From NCBI GenBank assembly GCA_963831645.1, contig CAWHQZ010000017.1:682001-746000 (forward strand): a stretch of 64,000 nt of DNA. The letters are read 5' to 3'. This document shows, piece by piece, positions 16,831 to 26,003 of this stretch; position 1 is the stretch's first letter; every line of letters begins with the position of its first letter. The translations under genes and the position numbers were made by a program. This stretch comes from CAWHQZ01 sp963831645. Its GTDB lineage: Bacteria > Pseudomonadota > Alphaproteobacteria > Rhizobiales > Aestuariivirgaceae. Below the pieces are notes generated by a model that did no database searches, was not told the origin of the DNA, and saw only the letters and a list, made by a program, of their open reading frames with translations.

Positions 16831-17135
16831 GGACTGTCGTCTGGTCCAACGGCGCACTCAGCGACATGGAAACGCTTGCAGCCCACATTGCAGCCGATAA
16901 TCCGGGCGTTGCCTTGGACGTCCTCGATCGCATCGAGGAGGCAGTGCACAGTCTTCTGCATATTTCGACCGGACGAGTGGGACGAGTGACCGGCACCTAT
17001 GAGAAGGTAGTTCGCAGTTTACCCTACATCATCGCATACGCGCTGCAGCGGTCGCCCACAGGCGAGGAGCGAGTTGTCGTCTTACGGGTAATTCATGGAG
17101 CAAGGGAATGGTTAAGAGACGAATGGCCGAAATAG
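16827..17135 (+). CDS. RelE/ParE-family toxin
   Basis: A 102-residue ParE-type toxin: VVWSNGALSDMETLAAHIAA at the start, the GRVGRVTGTYEKVV motif near residue 50, the hydrophobic LPYIIAYAL strand and a C-terminal VVLRVIHGAREW strand, all standard for the family. ParE toxins poison DNA gyrase, RelE toxins cleave mRNA; the sequence fits ParE better. It is complete and overlaps its RHH antitoxin by 4 bp, so this pair looks active, unlike the broken hipBA nearby. Confidence 0.87.
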   Translation: MRTVVWSNGALSDMETLAAHIAADNPGVALDVLDRIEEAVHSLLHISTGRVGRVTGTYEKVVRSLPYIIAYALQRSPTGEERVVVLRVIHGAREWLRDEWPK

Positions 17136-17136
17136 A

Positions 17137-18913
17137 ATGGCCGGCAGATGGCCGAGAGGCTTCTCCCTGCGTGCCGGCATCTTCGCCCTGGGCTTGATTC
17201 TGTTCCCTACATTTGGCTTCGGGCAAACCGCCGAGATAAAGCAGCCGGAGGGCCGCAGTCCCGAAATCGCCGAGGCCCGCGAGGAGGTCACGGCGCGCCG
17301 CTTCCTGGTGGCCGCCGCCAATCGGCATGCGGCCGAGGCGGGACGCGAGGTCCTGCGCCGGGGCGGCAACGCCATCGACGCCATGGTCTCGGTGCAGCTC
17401 GTACTGGGCCTGGTCGAGCCACAGTACTCGGGCTTGGGAGGGGGCGGCTTCCTCGTCTACTGGGACGCGGCGAAAAAGCGGCTCACTACTCTGGACGCCC
17501 GCGAAACGGCGCCCCTCAGTGCCACGCCAAGATTGTTCCAGAATACTGCCGGCGAACCGCTCGAGTTCTACGATGCCGTCATCGGCGGGCGTTCGGTGGG
17601 CGTGCCGGGCATCCCGCGGCTTCTCGAGGATGCTCACCGGAAATGGGGCAGAGTCCCCTGGCGCGAACTGTTCGCTGACGCCATCCGCCTGGCCGAGGGT
17701 GGCTTTGCGGTTTCTCCCCTTCTTGAAAAGCTCATCGGCGAAGACAAGGAGCGGCTGTCGCGCTTGCCCGCCGCCAGAGCGTATTTCCTGGACGCCGCGG
17801 GCGGACCGCACATCGAAGGAACGCTGCTCAAGAACCCGGACTACGCCGCAACGCTCGCCATCCTCCGTGACGAAGGGGTTAAGCCTTTCTATTCCGGACC
17901 AATCGCCGCCGGCATCGTCGAAGCGGTCCGCGGTGCCCCCGGCAATCCCGGCCTCATGACGCTGGCCGATCTTGCCGGCTACCAGGTCAGGGAGCGGTCA
18001 CCGGTGTGCATCGCCTACCGTGGCCACGATGTATGCGGCATGGGTCCGCCGTCCTCAGGCGCCCTGACCGTCGGGCAGATGCTGGGCATTCTCGAAAACT
18101 TCGATCTCAGGGCGCTGGGACCGTCGAACCCCGCTTCATGGCAGCTGTTCGGCGACGCGGGCCGTCTCGCCTTCGCGGACCGCGACCGCTACATGGCGGA
18201 TGAGGACTTCGTGCCGATGCCGACCCGGGGTCTTATCGAGAAGGGCTATCTCGGCGAGCGGGCGAAGCTCGTCGAGCTCGGGCGAAAGCTCGAGACCACG
18301 CAGGCGGGCGTCCCGAAATGGGACCATGCCCGCGGCTACTGCCGATGACGCTTCGATCGAGCTGCCGTCCACCACTCATTTCGTCATCGTCGATGAGGCT
18401 CGCAATGTCGTTTCCATGACGTCGTCGATCGAAGACACCTTCGGGTCGCGGCTCATGACGCAGGGCTTCCTGCTCAACAATCAGCTCACGGATTTTTCCT
18501 TCCGCTCACATACCGATGGCGTTCCGGTCGCCAACCGGGTCGAGCCCGGCAAGCGGCCGCGCTCGTCGATGTCGCCGACCATCGTCCTCAGGGACGGCGT
18601 GCCGGTCCTGGCGCTCGGCTCACCGGGCGGCAGCCGGATCATTCCCTATGTCGCCAAGACGCTGATTGCCGTGATCGACTGGCAACTTTCGCCGCAAGCG
18701 GCCATCGATCTTCCGCACCTGGTCAACCGGTCGGGCGTCTTTGACATCGAGGCAGGCACCAAGGCGGAAAGCTTGAAGCCGGCCCTGGAACAGCTTGGCT
18801 ACGAGACCAAGGTCATGGACCTGAACTCGGGCCTGCACGCGATCGCCATCGCGCCGGACAAGCTCACGGCGGGTGTCGACCGCCGCCGGGAGGGACTGGC
18901 AGCCGGAGACTGA
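17137..18913 (+). pseudogene. ggt: Gamma-glutamyltransferase 1, frameshifted in front of the small subunit
   Basis: The precursor starts MAGRWPRGFSLRAGIFALGL with a signal peptide ending near FGFGQ. The large subunit has the family motifs GGNAIDAMVSVQLVLGLVEP, GLGGGGFLVYWD and GMGPPSSGALTVGQMLG. At about 18335 one extra base ends the frame (DHARGYCR, stop 18346-18348). The rest, including the autoprocessing site STTHFVIVDE with the nucleophilic Thr, is in another frame to the stop at 18913. The summed length of about 590 residues is normal. GGT cleaves glutathione in the periplasm. The paralogue at 39370-41254 is broken too, at another site. Confidence 0.85.
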
Positions 18914-18957
18914 AACGACTACGGATGGCGGGCGTATAGCTGGAAACCCGTTTTCCG

Positions 18958-20688
18958 ATGTCCGAAGAACGCGTCCGACGCCGCCTGGCGGCCATCCTTG
19001 CTGCAGATGTAGTGGGCTACAGCGGGCTGATGGAACGGGATGAAGCCGGCACTCTCGCCGCGCTCAAGGCACGCCGCCGGGACGTGCTCGAGCCTCTGGT
19101 TGCTCGACATGAGGGACGCATCTTCAAGATCACCGGCGACGGCGTCCTGGCGGAGTTCGGCAGCGCCATCGGCGCCGTGCAGTGCGCGATCGATCTTCAG
19201 CGAGATATGGCTTCCGCCAACGACGCTCTACCCGATGAACGCCGTATCGTGCTCCGTATAGGCGTCAATCTCGGCGACGTAATTGTCGAGGGCAGTGATC
19301 TGTACGGCGAAGGGGTCAATATCGCCGCTCGCCTCGAGGGAATGGCTGAACCAGGCGGTATCCTCGTCTCCGGCACCGCCTATGACCATGCCAGAAACAA
19401 GGTCAGCACCGGCTTCGATGACCTGGGCGTTCGAAGTCTGAAGAACATCCGCGAGCCGGTGCGGGTGTTCGCGGTCAGCGGCACATCCGCCGTCCACGCT
19501 GCGACGGCCCCGGCCGACAAGCCTTCGATCGCCATATTGCCCTTCGTGAACATGTCCGGCGATCCGGGACAGCAATATTTCTCAGACGGCGTCACTGAGG
19601 ACATCATCACGGAATTGTCGCGCTTTCCGTCACTGTTTGTAGTCGCACGAAATTCGTCGTTCCAGTACCGGGACAAGGCCGTGGATGTGAGGCGCATCGC
19701 CCGCGAGCTCGGCGTGCGCTACCTCGTTGAAGGAAGCGTTCGCAAGGCGGCGAACAGGGTACGCATCACGGGGCAGCTGATCGATGCGACAAGCGGCAAC
19801 CACCTGTGGAGCGAGCGGTATGATCGCAGCGTCGACGATCTGTTCGAGGTTCAGGATGAAGTTACGCGAACGATTGTAGCGACACTCGTCGGCCGGTTGG
19901 AGGCGGCGGAAATGAAGGGCGCGCGCTTGCGGCGCACCGAAAGCCTTCACGCATATGAAGCTCTGCTTCGCGGCATCGAGCATCTGCGCGGCCAAGGCGA
20001 TGACGACAACCGGCGCGCCCGCGAGCTGTTCGAAAGCGCTCTTGCGCTTGATCCGCGCTACGCGCTTGCGCACGCCTATCTTGCCATGGCGCTCCTCGTC
20101 GAGCACCGGTACGAGAACGCACCCGATTTCATCAAGCAGCGGGCTCTCGACAGCGCATTGACCGGTGTTCGACTCGATCCGCATGAAGCTCGATGCCACC
20201 AGTTCCTCGCCCAGGCCCACCGGTTCCGCGGCGAGTTCGGTCTGGCGGTATCGCATATGGAACGAAGCGCGGCGCTCAATCCCAATGACGCCAACGGCAT
20301 CGCCCAGAAGGGATCGCTTCTGGCCGTCGTCGGCCGCGCCGAGGAGGGCATCGCGCTGATCCGCGAGGCGATGCGCCTCAATCCGTTTCATCCGGAGTGG
20401 TACTGGAGCGCCATGGCAATCGCCGCGTATGCCGCCCGCCGCTACGAGGACGCGTTGGAGGCCAACCGCCGGATCTCAGGCGGCCGGCCGCCACAATATT
20501 GGGAGCTCGCGCGCGCAGCGGCCTGCCATGCGCAGCTGGGTCGCATAGACGAGGCTCGGCGATGTGCGGCTGACGTCATGCGCCTGAAACCGGATTTTCA
20601 CCTTGCCGCAGAGCGGTTGAGCTACAAGAACCCTGCCGACGCGGAGCATGTGCGCGAGGGCATGCGCAGGGCCGGGCTACCGGAGTGA
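18958..20688 (+). CDS. Class III adenylate cyclase with TolB-like and TPR regions
   Basis: A 576-residue protein. The N-terminal class III cyclase domain (residues about 8-170) shows ILAADVVGYSGLMERDEAGT with the first metal-binding Asp, FKITGDGVLAEFGS with the second, and GVNIAARLEGMAEPGGI. Residues about 185-285 (PSIAILPFVNMSGDPGQQYF, YLVEGSVRKA, QLIDATSGNHLWSERYD) form the TolB-like region common in these fusions. The rest is TPR-like repeats (ALDPRYALAHAYLAMALL, ALNPNDANGIAQKG). This architecture is very abundant in Bradyrhizobium and relatives. It makes cAMP in response to an unknown cue. No membrane segment is seen. Confidence 0.92.
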   Translation: MSEERVRRRLAAILAADVVGYSGLMERDEAGTLAALKARRRDVLEPLVARHEGRIFKITGDGVLAEFGSAIGAVQCAIDLQRDMASANDALPDERRIVLRIGVNLGDVIVEGSDLYGEGVNIAARLEGMAEPGGILVSGTAYDHARNKVSTGFDDLGVRSLKNIREPVRVFAVSGTSAVHAATAPADKPSIAILPFVNMSGDPGQQYFSDGVTEDIITELSRFPSLFVVARNSSFQYRDKAVDVRRIARELGVRYLVEGSVRKAANRVRITGQLIDATSGNHLWSERYDRSVDDLFEVQDEVTRTIVATLVGRLEAAEMKGARLRRTESLHAYEALLRGIEHLRGQGDDDNRRARELFESALALDPRYALAHAYLAMALLVEHRYENAPDFIKQRALDSALTGVRLDPHEARCHQFLAQAHRFRGEFGLAVSHMERSAALNPNDANGIAQKGSLLAVVGRAEEGIALIREAMRLNPFHPEWYWSAMAIAAYAARRYEDALEANRRISGGRPPQYWELARAAACHAQLGRIDEARRCAADVMRLKPDFHLAAERLSYKNPADAEHVREGMRRAGLPE

Positions 20689-20731
20689 GACCGGCAGGCG
20701 CTGCGAGAAGGACAGCTGCACGACGAGAGGT

Positions 20732-21448
20732 CTATTGTCTTGCGGTGACGAGCACAAATCCCCGAGTTCGGTTCTGGTTATCCGAGTCCGTTGTGTTCAT
20801 TGCATCGAAGAGTTCCCTGGCTGAGACCCAGACAGGTGGATATTTGTAGCGCGAGACGTCGAGGATGAGAAATCGATCGGTATCGGCGTCATAAGCTGCA
20901 AGTGGAGAAATGTGTCCGCCCTTTTCCTGGCCGATGGCTCGACGAAGATAGTTGACGATGACGTGGTGATTTTCTTTGGCCAGATGTTCTCTGGCGCTCG
21001 AGCGAAAGCTCTCCAGCGTGCTGTCGGCCGCGTGATGCACATCGGCCCTTACGGGATAGGACGACAGGAACTGCCCGATCTGATCGAGGGTCATGCCCTG
21101 CTCGGCGAGAACTTCCGGAGTGATGACCTCATTGGTCTTGAGATTGAATACGTTGTCCTGGGTGAAGGTCTTGAACGGTTCGAACTCGGGGGTAGCAGGG
21201 GCGGGAACAGCCAGCGCATTAAGGACCATGACGATGCTGGCGATACCGCAGAAGGCCTGATTCTTCTGCGTAACGAACTGGATACTCAGGGGCCAATAAG
21301 CTTCGAGCGCTTCGCTTTCTTTCAGAAGCTCGGCGCCTTTGTCACTGTCCAAGTTCACCAGATTTTCTGGTAACTGAAGGGTTTGCGATCCGGCGCCAGA
21401 GGTGAAGAAAAACACCAGCAGAGCGAATATCGAGCAAAGCCTTGGCAT
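20732..21448 (-). CDS. Phytochelatin synthase family protein (bacterial short form)
   Basis: A 238-residue papain-like protein of the bacterial phytochelatin-synthase-like group (similar in layout to the cyanobacterial enzyme, which mainly removes glycine from glutathione). A signal peptide (MPRLCSIFALLVFFFTSGAG) precedes the catalytic domain. The catalytic triad is visible: Cys in NQAFCGIASIVMVL, His in GGHISPLAAYD and Asp in ILDVSRYKYPPVW. The signal sequence suggests a periplasmic enzyme. I choose ATG 21448; the longer frame to 21559 has no leader-like start. Confidence 0.87.
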   Translation of the reverse strand: MPRLCSIFALLVFFFTSGAGSQTLQLPENLVNLDSDKGAELLKESEALEAYWPLSIQFVTQKNQAFCGIASIVMVLNALAVPAPATPEFEPFKTFTQDNVFNLKTNEVITPEVLAEQGMTLDQIGQFLSSYPVRADVHHAADSTLESFRSSAREHLAKENHHVIVNYLRRAIGQEKGGHISPLAAYDADTDRFLILDVSRYKYPPVWVSARELFDAMNTTDSDNQNRTRGFVLVTARQ

Positions 21449-21548
21449 GGCAGTATCTCCTTCGCTTGACCGTCTATCCCAGTGTAAATGCGTCGCAATG
21501 CTGATCGCAACGGGCGCGCCGGCGGAAATGTCCCCGGTTCTGCGGCCA

Positions 21549-22166
21549 TCAGGGACCACACAGCGGCGGAAAGTCGCGGTGCCAACTCAAATGGTCGCGC
21601 TCGTGGTTGGGCATTCCGGGCCTGGTCAGGCAGCCTTTCGGGTTGATGAAGCTGTCGATGCGCCGGCGCGGCCGTTCGCTCCACTGGATGTTGAAGGCGC
21701 AGAGCTTCGGATAGAACTCCAGGTGCCCATAGGGCAGATGGTCGTGTATCCACCACGCCAGCTGCCGCCAGTCCGCTCCCTTCTCGTAGCGGTCGGCGAA
21801 CCACGGAACGACCACGCAAACCGCTGCTCCCATGAGACCCTCGCCGTCGCGCATGTCCCAGACGTGGTAGCCGGCGTTGGCCTCGACCCGCGCCCCGTGG
21901 CCGCGGGCGTTGCCGTAGGCTGTCACCTGCGCCGAGCGGTAGCCGGACCGGATCCCCAGCCGGCCAAAGGTACGCTGCAGGGGTTCGAGAAGCAGATGGC
22001 ATAGGCGCTCGCCCGCGGCGACCGCGAGGTCGGGATCAGCGGGAATGTTGGGAACGCCGTAGAAGCCGGCAATTTCGGAATAGAGGAAATCGCGCATGAA
22101 AAAGTTCGGGCTCAGCCGTATCCGGCCCAGGCCCTCGAGCGCGCGCATGGAGCGGGGCTGATGCAT
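21549..22166 (-). CDS. M15-like peptidase domain protein (uncharacterised)
   Basis: A 205-residue protein common in alphaproteobacteria. The segments LGIRSGYRSAQVTAYGNARG and GYHVWDM resemble the SGYRS... and His-x-x-x-Asp region of D-Ala-D-Ala carboxypeptidases (peptidase M15, hedgehog-like fold). The rest (FFMRDFLYSEIAGFYGVPNI, WWIHDHLPYGHLEFYP) is specific to this group. No signal peptide is seen. A cell-wall hydrolase role is only a guess from fold similarity. Confidence 0.7.
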   Translation of the reverse strand: MHQPRSMRALEGLGRIRLSPNFFMRDFLYSEIAGFYGVPNIPADPDLAVAAGERLCHLLLEPLQRTFGRLGIRSGYRSAQVTAYGNARGHGARVEANAGYHVWDMRDGEGLMGAAVCVVVPWFADRYEKGADWRQLAWWIHDHLPYGHLEFYPKLCAFNIQWSERPRRRIDSFINPKGCLTRPGMPNHERDHLSWHRDFPPLCGP

Positions 22167-22195
22167 GAGTTACGACTTTCGCGATATGATGCGAC

Positions 22196-22381
22196 ATGGC
22201 GAAGGAGGACAAGAACACCGGCCGCCGCGGCAAGCAACCCGATCGAGCTCACCTCGAGGGGCTGCTCGACGAGGCGCTCAAAGAAACGTTTCCGGCGAGT
22301 GACCCGGTCGCGATCGATATCGCCGAGCACACATACGCGAGAACCATTGCCGACAAGCCGGGGCGAAGACACCAACGCTAG
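22196..22381 (+). CDS. Small conserved FPASDP-motif protein
   Basis: A 61-residue, highly charged protein with the sequence LLDEALKETFPASDPVAIDI. The 'LDEALxETFPASDPxAI' motif occurs in many short alphaproteobacterial proteins of unknown function. It starts MAKEDKNTGRRGKQ and ends at 22381. Divergent from the M15-like gene (30 bp apart) and convergent with gnd. No enzyme motif and no membrane segment. Confidence 0.65.
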   Translation: MAKEDKNTGRRGKQPDRAHLEGLLDEALKETFPASDPVAIDIAEHTYARTIADKPGRRHQR

Positions 22382-22460
22382 CTTACTTTTTTGAGCTTTT
22401 CAGCAGCAGAGAAGCCGCAAGCGAGCCCCACCATTATACCAGCTTTGGCGGTCCAACGAC

Positions 22461-22500
22461 GGAACTCCCAAACGGGAGTCCGGCCTGCGCCGGAATTACG
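22461..22500 (+). repeat. REP-like palindrome / possible bidirectional terminator
   Basis: Between the convergent small gene and gnd lie ggaactcccaaacgggagtc (stem CTCCC-aaac-GGGAG, 22461-22480) and a following ccggcctgcgccggaatt. They look like a degenerate copy of the dispersed palindrome seen at 3580-3606. No T-run follows, so any terminator role would be weak. Confidence 0.35.
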
Positions 22501-22507
22501 ATTGTTA

Positions 22508-23944
22508 TCAGCCACGCTCCCGGCCGCCCCACGGCCCATGCGAGACGACGCCCCTCCGATCGGTGCGCTCGAAGCCGTGAGCGCCGAAGTAGTCGCGCTG
22601 TCCCTGGATCAGATCGGCGGTCGAGCGCGCGGTGCGCATCGAGTCAAAGGCAGCGAGCGCAGCTGAGAACGCCGGCGCCGGAATGCCGGCCAGTGCCGCG
22701 GCCGCGACGAGCCGCCGCAGACCGCCTTCACTCTGCTTGAGCAACGCCGCAAAGAAAGGCGCGGTTGCAAGGCTCGCCGGTTCATTGCCGCTCGCATAGA
22801 CTGCGGCGATGTCATCGAGGAAGGCCGAACGGATGATGCAGCCGGCGCGCCAGATCCTGGCGATGGTGGCAAGCGGCAGGGACCATGACCGCCGTGCCGA
22901 AGCGGCAGCCAGCACGGCAAAACCCTGGGCATAGCCGATGATGCGGCCGGCGATCATGGCCTGCTGAAGGAGGCTGGCGGCTTCGGCATCGGTTCCGAAA
23001 GCATCTGCCAGGCGCCTGGGCGCCGCTCCGAACAGCGCCTCGCCGGCTGCCCGCTCATCTTTCCGGGCGGCCCAGGTGCGCGCCGCTACGGCCGCCTCCA
23101 TCACAGTTGCCGGCGTATCCAGGTTCTGGGCTTCGACCACCGCCCAGCGGCCGGTGCCTTTCTGGCCCGCCTTGTCGACAATCCGGTCGATGAGGAAACC
23201 GCCGCTGTCAGCGTCCCTGGTGGCCAGAACTTTGGCGGCGATTTCGATCAGGTAGGACTTGAGCGGTCCCTCATTCCAGGCTGCGAACACCTCGGCGCAA
23301 CGGTCCGGGGCCCAGCCCAGTCCGTCGCGCATGATGCCGTAGGCTTCGGCGATCATCTGCATGTCGGCGTATTCGATGCCGTTGTGGATGGTCTTGACGA
23401 AATGGCCGGCGCCGCCCGGTCCGAGGAGCGCACTGCACGGCTCGCCCCGGTAGCGCGCGGCGATGCCGGTGAAGATGGCGGCCACCCGCTCCCAGGCGCC
23501 CACCGGACCGCCGGCCATGATCGATGGACCGTGGCGCGCTCCATCCTCGCCGCCGGAAACGCCTACGCCAAGAAAACCGATGCCCTTCGCTGCCCAATCG
23601 ACACACCGACGCTCGGTATCGTGAAAATCAGCGTTGCCGGCGTCGATGAGGATGTCGCCGCGTGTCAGATGGGGCTCGAGGTGCGCCGCTTGGTCGTCGA
23701 CCGCCGATCCAGCCGCGATCATCAGTAGGATCGGGCGGGGCGGTTGCAGCGAGCCGGCGAGATCCTTCAGCGATGAAAACGGCGCCAGCCGCGCCGCGAG
23801 GCTGCCGGCCGAGGCCATCAGCTCGGCGGTGCGCGCCGGGGTACGATTGTAAACGGCGACGCGGTGGCCCTTCTCGGCGATGTTGAGCGCCAGTGCGGCG
23901 CCCATGACGCCAAGGCCTACGACAGCGATATCTGACGAAGCCAT
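22508..23944 (-). CDS. gnd: 6-phosphogluconate dehydrogenase, decarboxylating
   Basis: A 478-residue enzyme of the oxidative pentose phosphate pathway, converting 6-phosphogluconate to ribulose 5-phosphate with NADP. Landmarks are the N-terminal Rossmann motif VVGLGVMGAALALNIAEKGH, GVGVSGGEDGARHGPSIMAG, the catalytic Lys in GAGHFVKTIHNGIEYADMQM, and the C-terminal substrate segment QGQRDYFGAHGFERTD. ATG 23944 follows an AGGAAA site; the frame to 23968 is longer without better support. It stands alone between the FPASDP gene and the divergent kdp operon. Confidence 0.95.
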   Translation of the reverse strand: MASSDIAVVGLGVMGAALALNIAEKGHRVAVYNRTPARTAELMASAGSLAARLAPFSSLKDLAGSLQPPRPILLMIAAGSAVDDQAAHLEPHLTRGDILIDAGNADFHDTERRCVDWAAKGIGFLGVGVSGGEDGARHGPSIMAGGPVGAWERVAAIFTGIAARYRGEPCSALLGPGGAGHFVKTIHNGIEYADMQMIAEAYGIMRDGLGWAPDRCAEVFAAWNEGPLKSYLIEIAAKVLATRDADSGGFLIDRIVDKAGQKGTGRWAVVEAQNLDTPATVMEAAVAARTWAARKDERAAGEALFGAAPRRLADAFGTDAEAASLLQQAMIAGRIIGYAQGFAVLAAASARRSWSLPLATIARIWRAGCIIRSAFLDDIAAVYASGNEPASLATAPFFAALLKQSEGGLRRLVAAAALAGIPAPAFSAALAAFDSMRTARSTADLIQGQRDYFGAHGFERTDRRGVVSHGPWGGRERG

Positions 23945-24075
23945 GCTCGTTTCCTGAGGATCCCGCACTCATCCAAGCAATCCTTATACCTTCTTGAGGT
24001 CTCCGGCTCACTTTCCCAATCGAAATCTGATGCAGCGTGCATGACCTTCCCGCCAGCTCTCAAGCGAGATGGCAC

Positions 24076-24159
24076 ATGCTCGATCTTCTGTATCTGCTGC
24101 TTGCCGCTTTCCTCTTCTTCGGCGCGGCCGCGTATGTCCGGCTCTGCGACCGGCTCTAG
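24076..24159 (+). CDS. 27-residue membrane peptide ahead of kdpF
   Basis: A tiny frame, MLDLLYLLLAAFLFFGAAAY followed by VRLCDRL, ending at TAG 24157-24159, only 9 bp before kdpF. It is one hydrophobic helix with a short basic tail. Peptides of this type precede kdpF in several proteobacterial kdp operons and are usually left out of annotations. It may be a further small subunit of the Kdp pump or a leader peptide. Confidence 0.5.
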   Translation: MLDLLYLLLAAFLFFGAAAYVRLCDRL

Positions 24160-24168
24160 GATTTCGCC

Positions 24169-24255
24169 ATGGCGGAAGCGTTCATCGGTCTGCTCGTGGC
24201 GCTCGGGCTCGGCGCATACCTCGTCTATGCGCTCGTCTACCCCGAGAAGTTCTGA
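24169..24255 (+). CDS. kdpF: Potassium-transporting ATPase small subunit KdpF
   Basis: A 28-residue single-helix peptide, MAEAFIGLLVALGLGAYLVY then ALVYPEKF. The end 'ALVxPExF' is the signature of KdpF, which stabilises the KdpABC complex in the inner membrane. Located 23 bp before kdpA, as in other kdp operons. Confidence 0.85.
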   Translation: MAEAFIGLLVALGLGAYLVYALVYPEKF

Positions 24256-24278
24256 CCTGACATTGTTGAGGTGACGCC

Positions 24279-25990
24279 GTGACCTTCGCCGGGTGGTTTC
24301 AGATCGTACTTTTGCTCGCCGCCGTACTCCTCGCCGCCTGGCCGCTGGGCCTTTTCCTGTCGCGCCTGTTCTCCGGCGAACCGACGGTGCTGTCGCCCGT
24401 GCTTGCGCCGGTCGAACGGGGGCTCATGCGAATGGCCGGAAACGGCGCCTCCGACGAGCAGGACTGGAAATCCTACGCCCTCGCCATGCTCGCGTTCAAC
24501 GCTGCCGGGTTTTTCATCCTTTACCTCCTCCAGCGACTGCAGGGCTATCTGCCGCTCAACCCCCAGGATTTCCCTGCCGTGTCGGAGCATCTCTCGTTCA
24601 ACACGGCGATGAGCTTCGTCACCAACACGAACTGGCAGTCCTACGGCGGCGAAACGACCATGGGCCACCTCGTCCAGATGGCCGGCCTCACGGTCCAGAA
24701 CTTCGTCTCGGCCGCGACCGGCATCGCTCTCGCCGTTGCCGTCACCCGCGCCTTTGCCCGCTCGGGTGCTCAAACCGTGGGCAATTTCTGGGTCGATCTC
24801 GTGCGTGTCACCCTCTACGTGCTGCTGCCGCTGTCGATTATCGTCGGCCTCATGTTCGCGGCACTGGGGATGCCGCAGACTCTCGCGGGGTCAGTGGAAG
24901 TGACGACGCTCGAGGGCGCCAGACAATCGATCGCGCTCGGTCCCATCGCCAGCCAGGAAGCGATCAAGCAGCTGGGCACCAACGGCGGCGGATTTCTTAA
25001 CGCCAATGCCGCCCATCCGTTTGAAAACCCGGGGACCTGGTCGAACTACCTGTCGATATTCGCGATGCTCCTCGTCTCCACCGCACTTCCGTTCATGTTC
25101 GGGCGCATGGTCGGCGATGACCGACAGGGCAGGGCGCTGCTCGCCGCCATGTTCGTGCTGCTCGTAGCTGGCGCCGCCATCGTTTATTGGGCGGAGGCGG
25201 CCGGCAATCCGCTCATCACCGGGCTCGGGATCGATCAAGGTCAGGGCAACATGGAAGGCAAGGAGGTTCGCTTCGGCCTCGCCATGTCGGCGCTCTATGC
25301 GGCGGTGACCACGGGCCTTTCCTGTGGAGCAGTGAACGCCATGCATTCCTCGCTCACACCGCTCGGCGGCGGGGTGCCTCTGTTTCTCATTCAGCTCGGC
25401 GAAATTCTCCCCGGCGGCGTCGGCTCGGGTCTCTACGGCATGGTGGTCATGGCCCTCCTGTCGGTATTCGTTGCCGGCCTCATGGTGGGCCGGACCCCGG
25501 ACTATCTCGGTAAGAAAATCGAGGACCGGGAAATGAAGCTCGTCATCCTGGCGCTCATCGTCCTGCCAGCGTCAATTCTCGGCTTCAGCGCCGTTTCTGC
25601 CATGTTGCCCACAGGCTCTCTCCAGCCTCGCCAATGTCGGGACCGCACGGGCTGTCCGAGATGCTCTATGCGTTTTCTTCCGGCACAGGCAACAACGGCT
25701 CGGCCTTTGCAGGTCTCAACGCCAACACCCCGTGGTACAACACCACCATCGGCATCGCCATGTTTCTCGGCCGTTTCGCCTACGTCGTGCCGGTGATGGC
25801 GATCGCAGGCTCGCTTGCCGCCAAGAAGAGGCTTCCGGCGTCAGCTGGCAGCTTTCCCACCCATGGCGTGCTGTTCATCGCGCTTCTCATCGGCGTGATT
25901 CTCATCCTGGGCGGCCTCCAGTACTTCCCGGCCCTGGCACTGGGGCCCATTGTCGAGCATCTCCTCATGCTTTCGGGCAAGACCTTCTGA
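24279..25990 (+). pseudogene. kdpA: KdpA potassium-translocating subunit, with two one-base insertions
   Basis: GTG start 24279 (MTFAGWFQIVLLLAAVLLAA). Potassium-channel-like selectivity segments are present, e.g. NTNWQSYGGE, LGTNGGGFLNANAAHPFENP and, late, TGNNGSAFAGLNANTPWYN. The first frame is lost near 25614 (LPTGSLQPRQ...). A short stretch fits the family in a second frame (ALSSLANVG), and the rest continues in a third from about 25643 (PHGLSEMLYAFSS) to 25990. Length is 3n+2, so two extra bases within 30 bp. KdpA is the pore subunit; without it KdpB and KdpC are useless, so an assembly error is a serious alternative. Confidence 0.85.
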
Positions 25991-26003
25991 AGGAACCGCC
26001 CCC

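Noticed and set aside
12400..18000. attR copy of the tRNA-Leu 3' end
   Set aside because: I looked for ttcgactcc...cccgcacca downstream and saw none; a computed search is needed to exclude a short copy.
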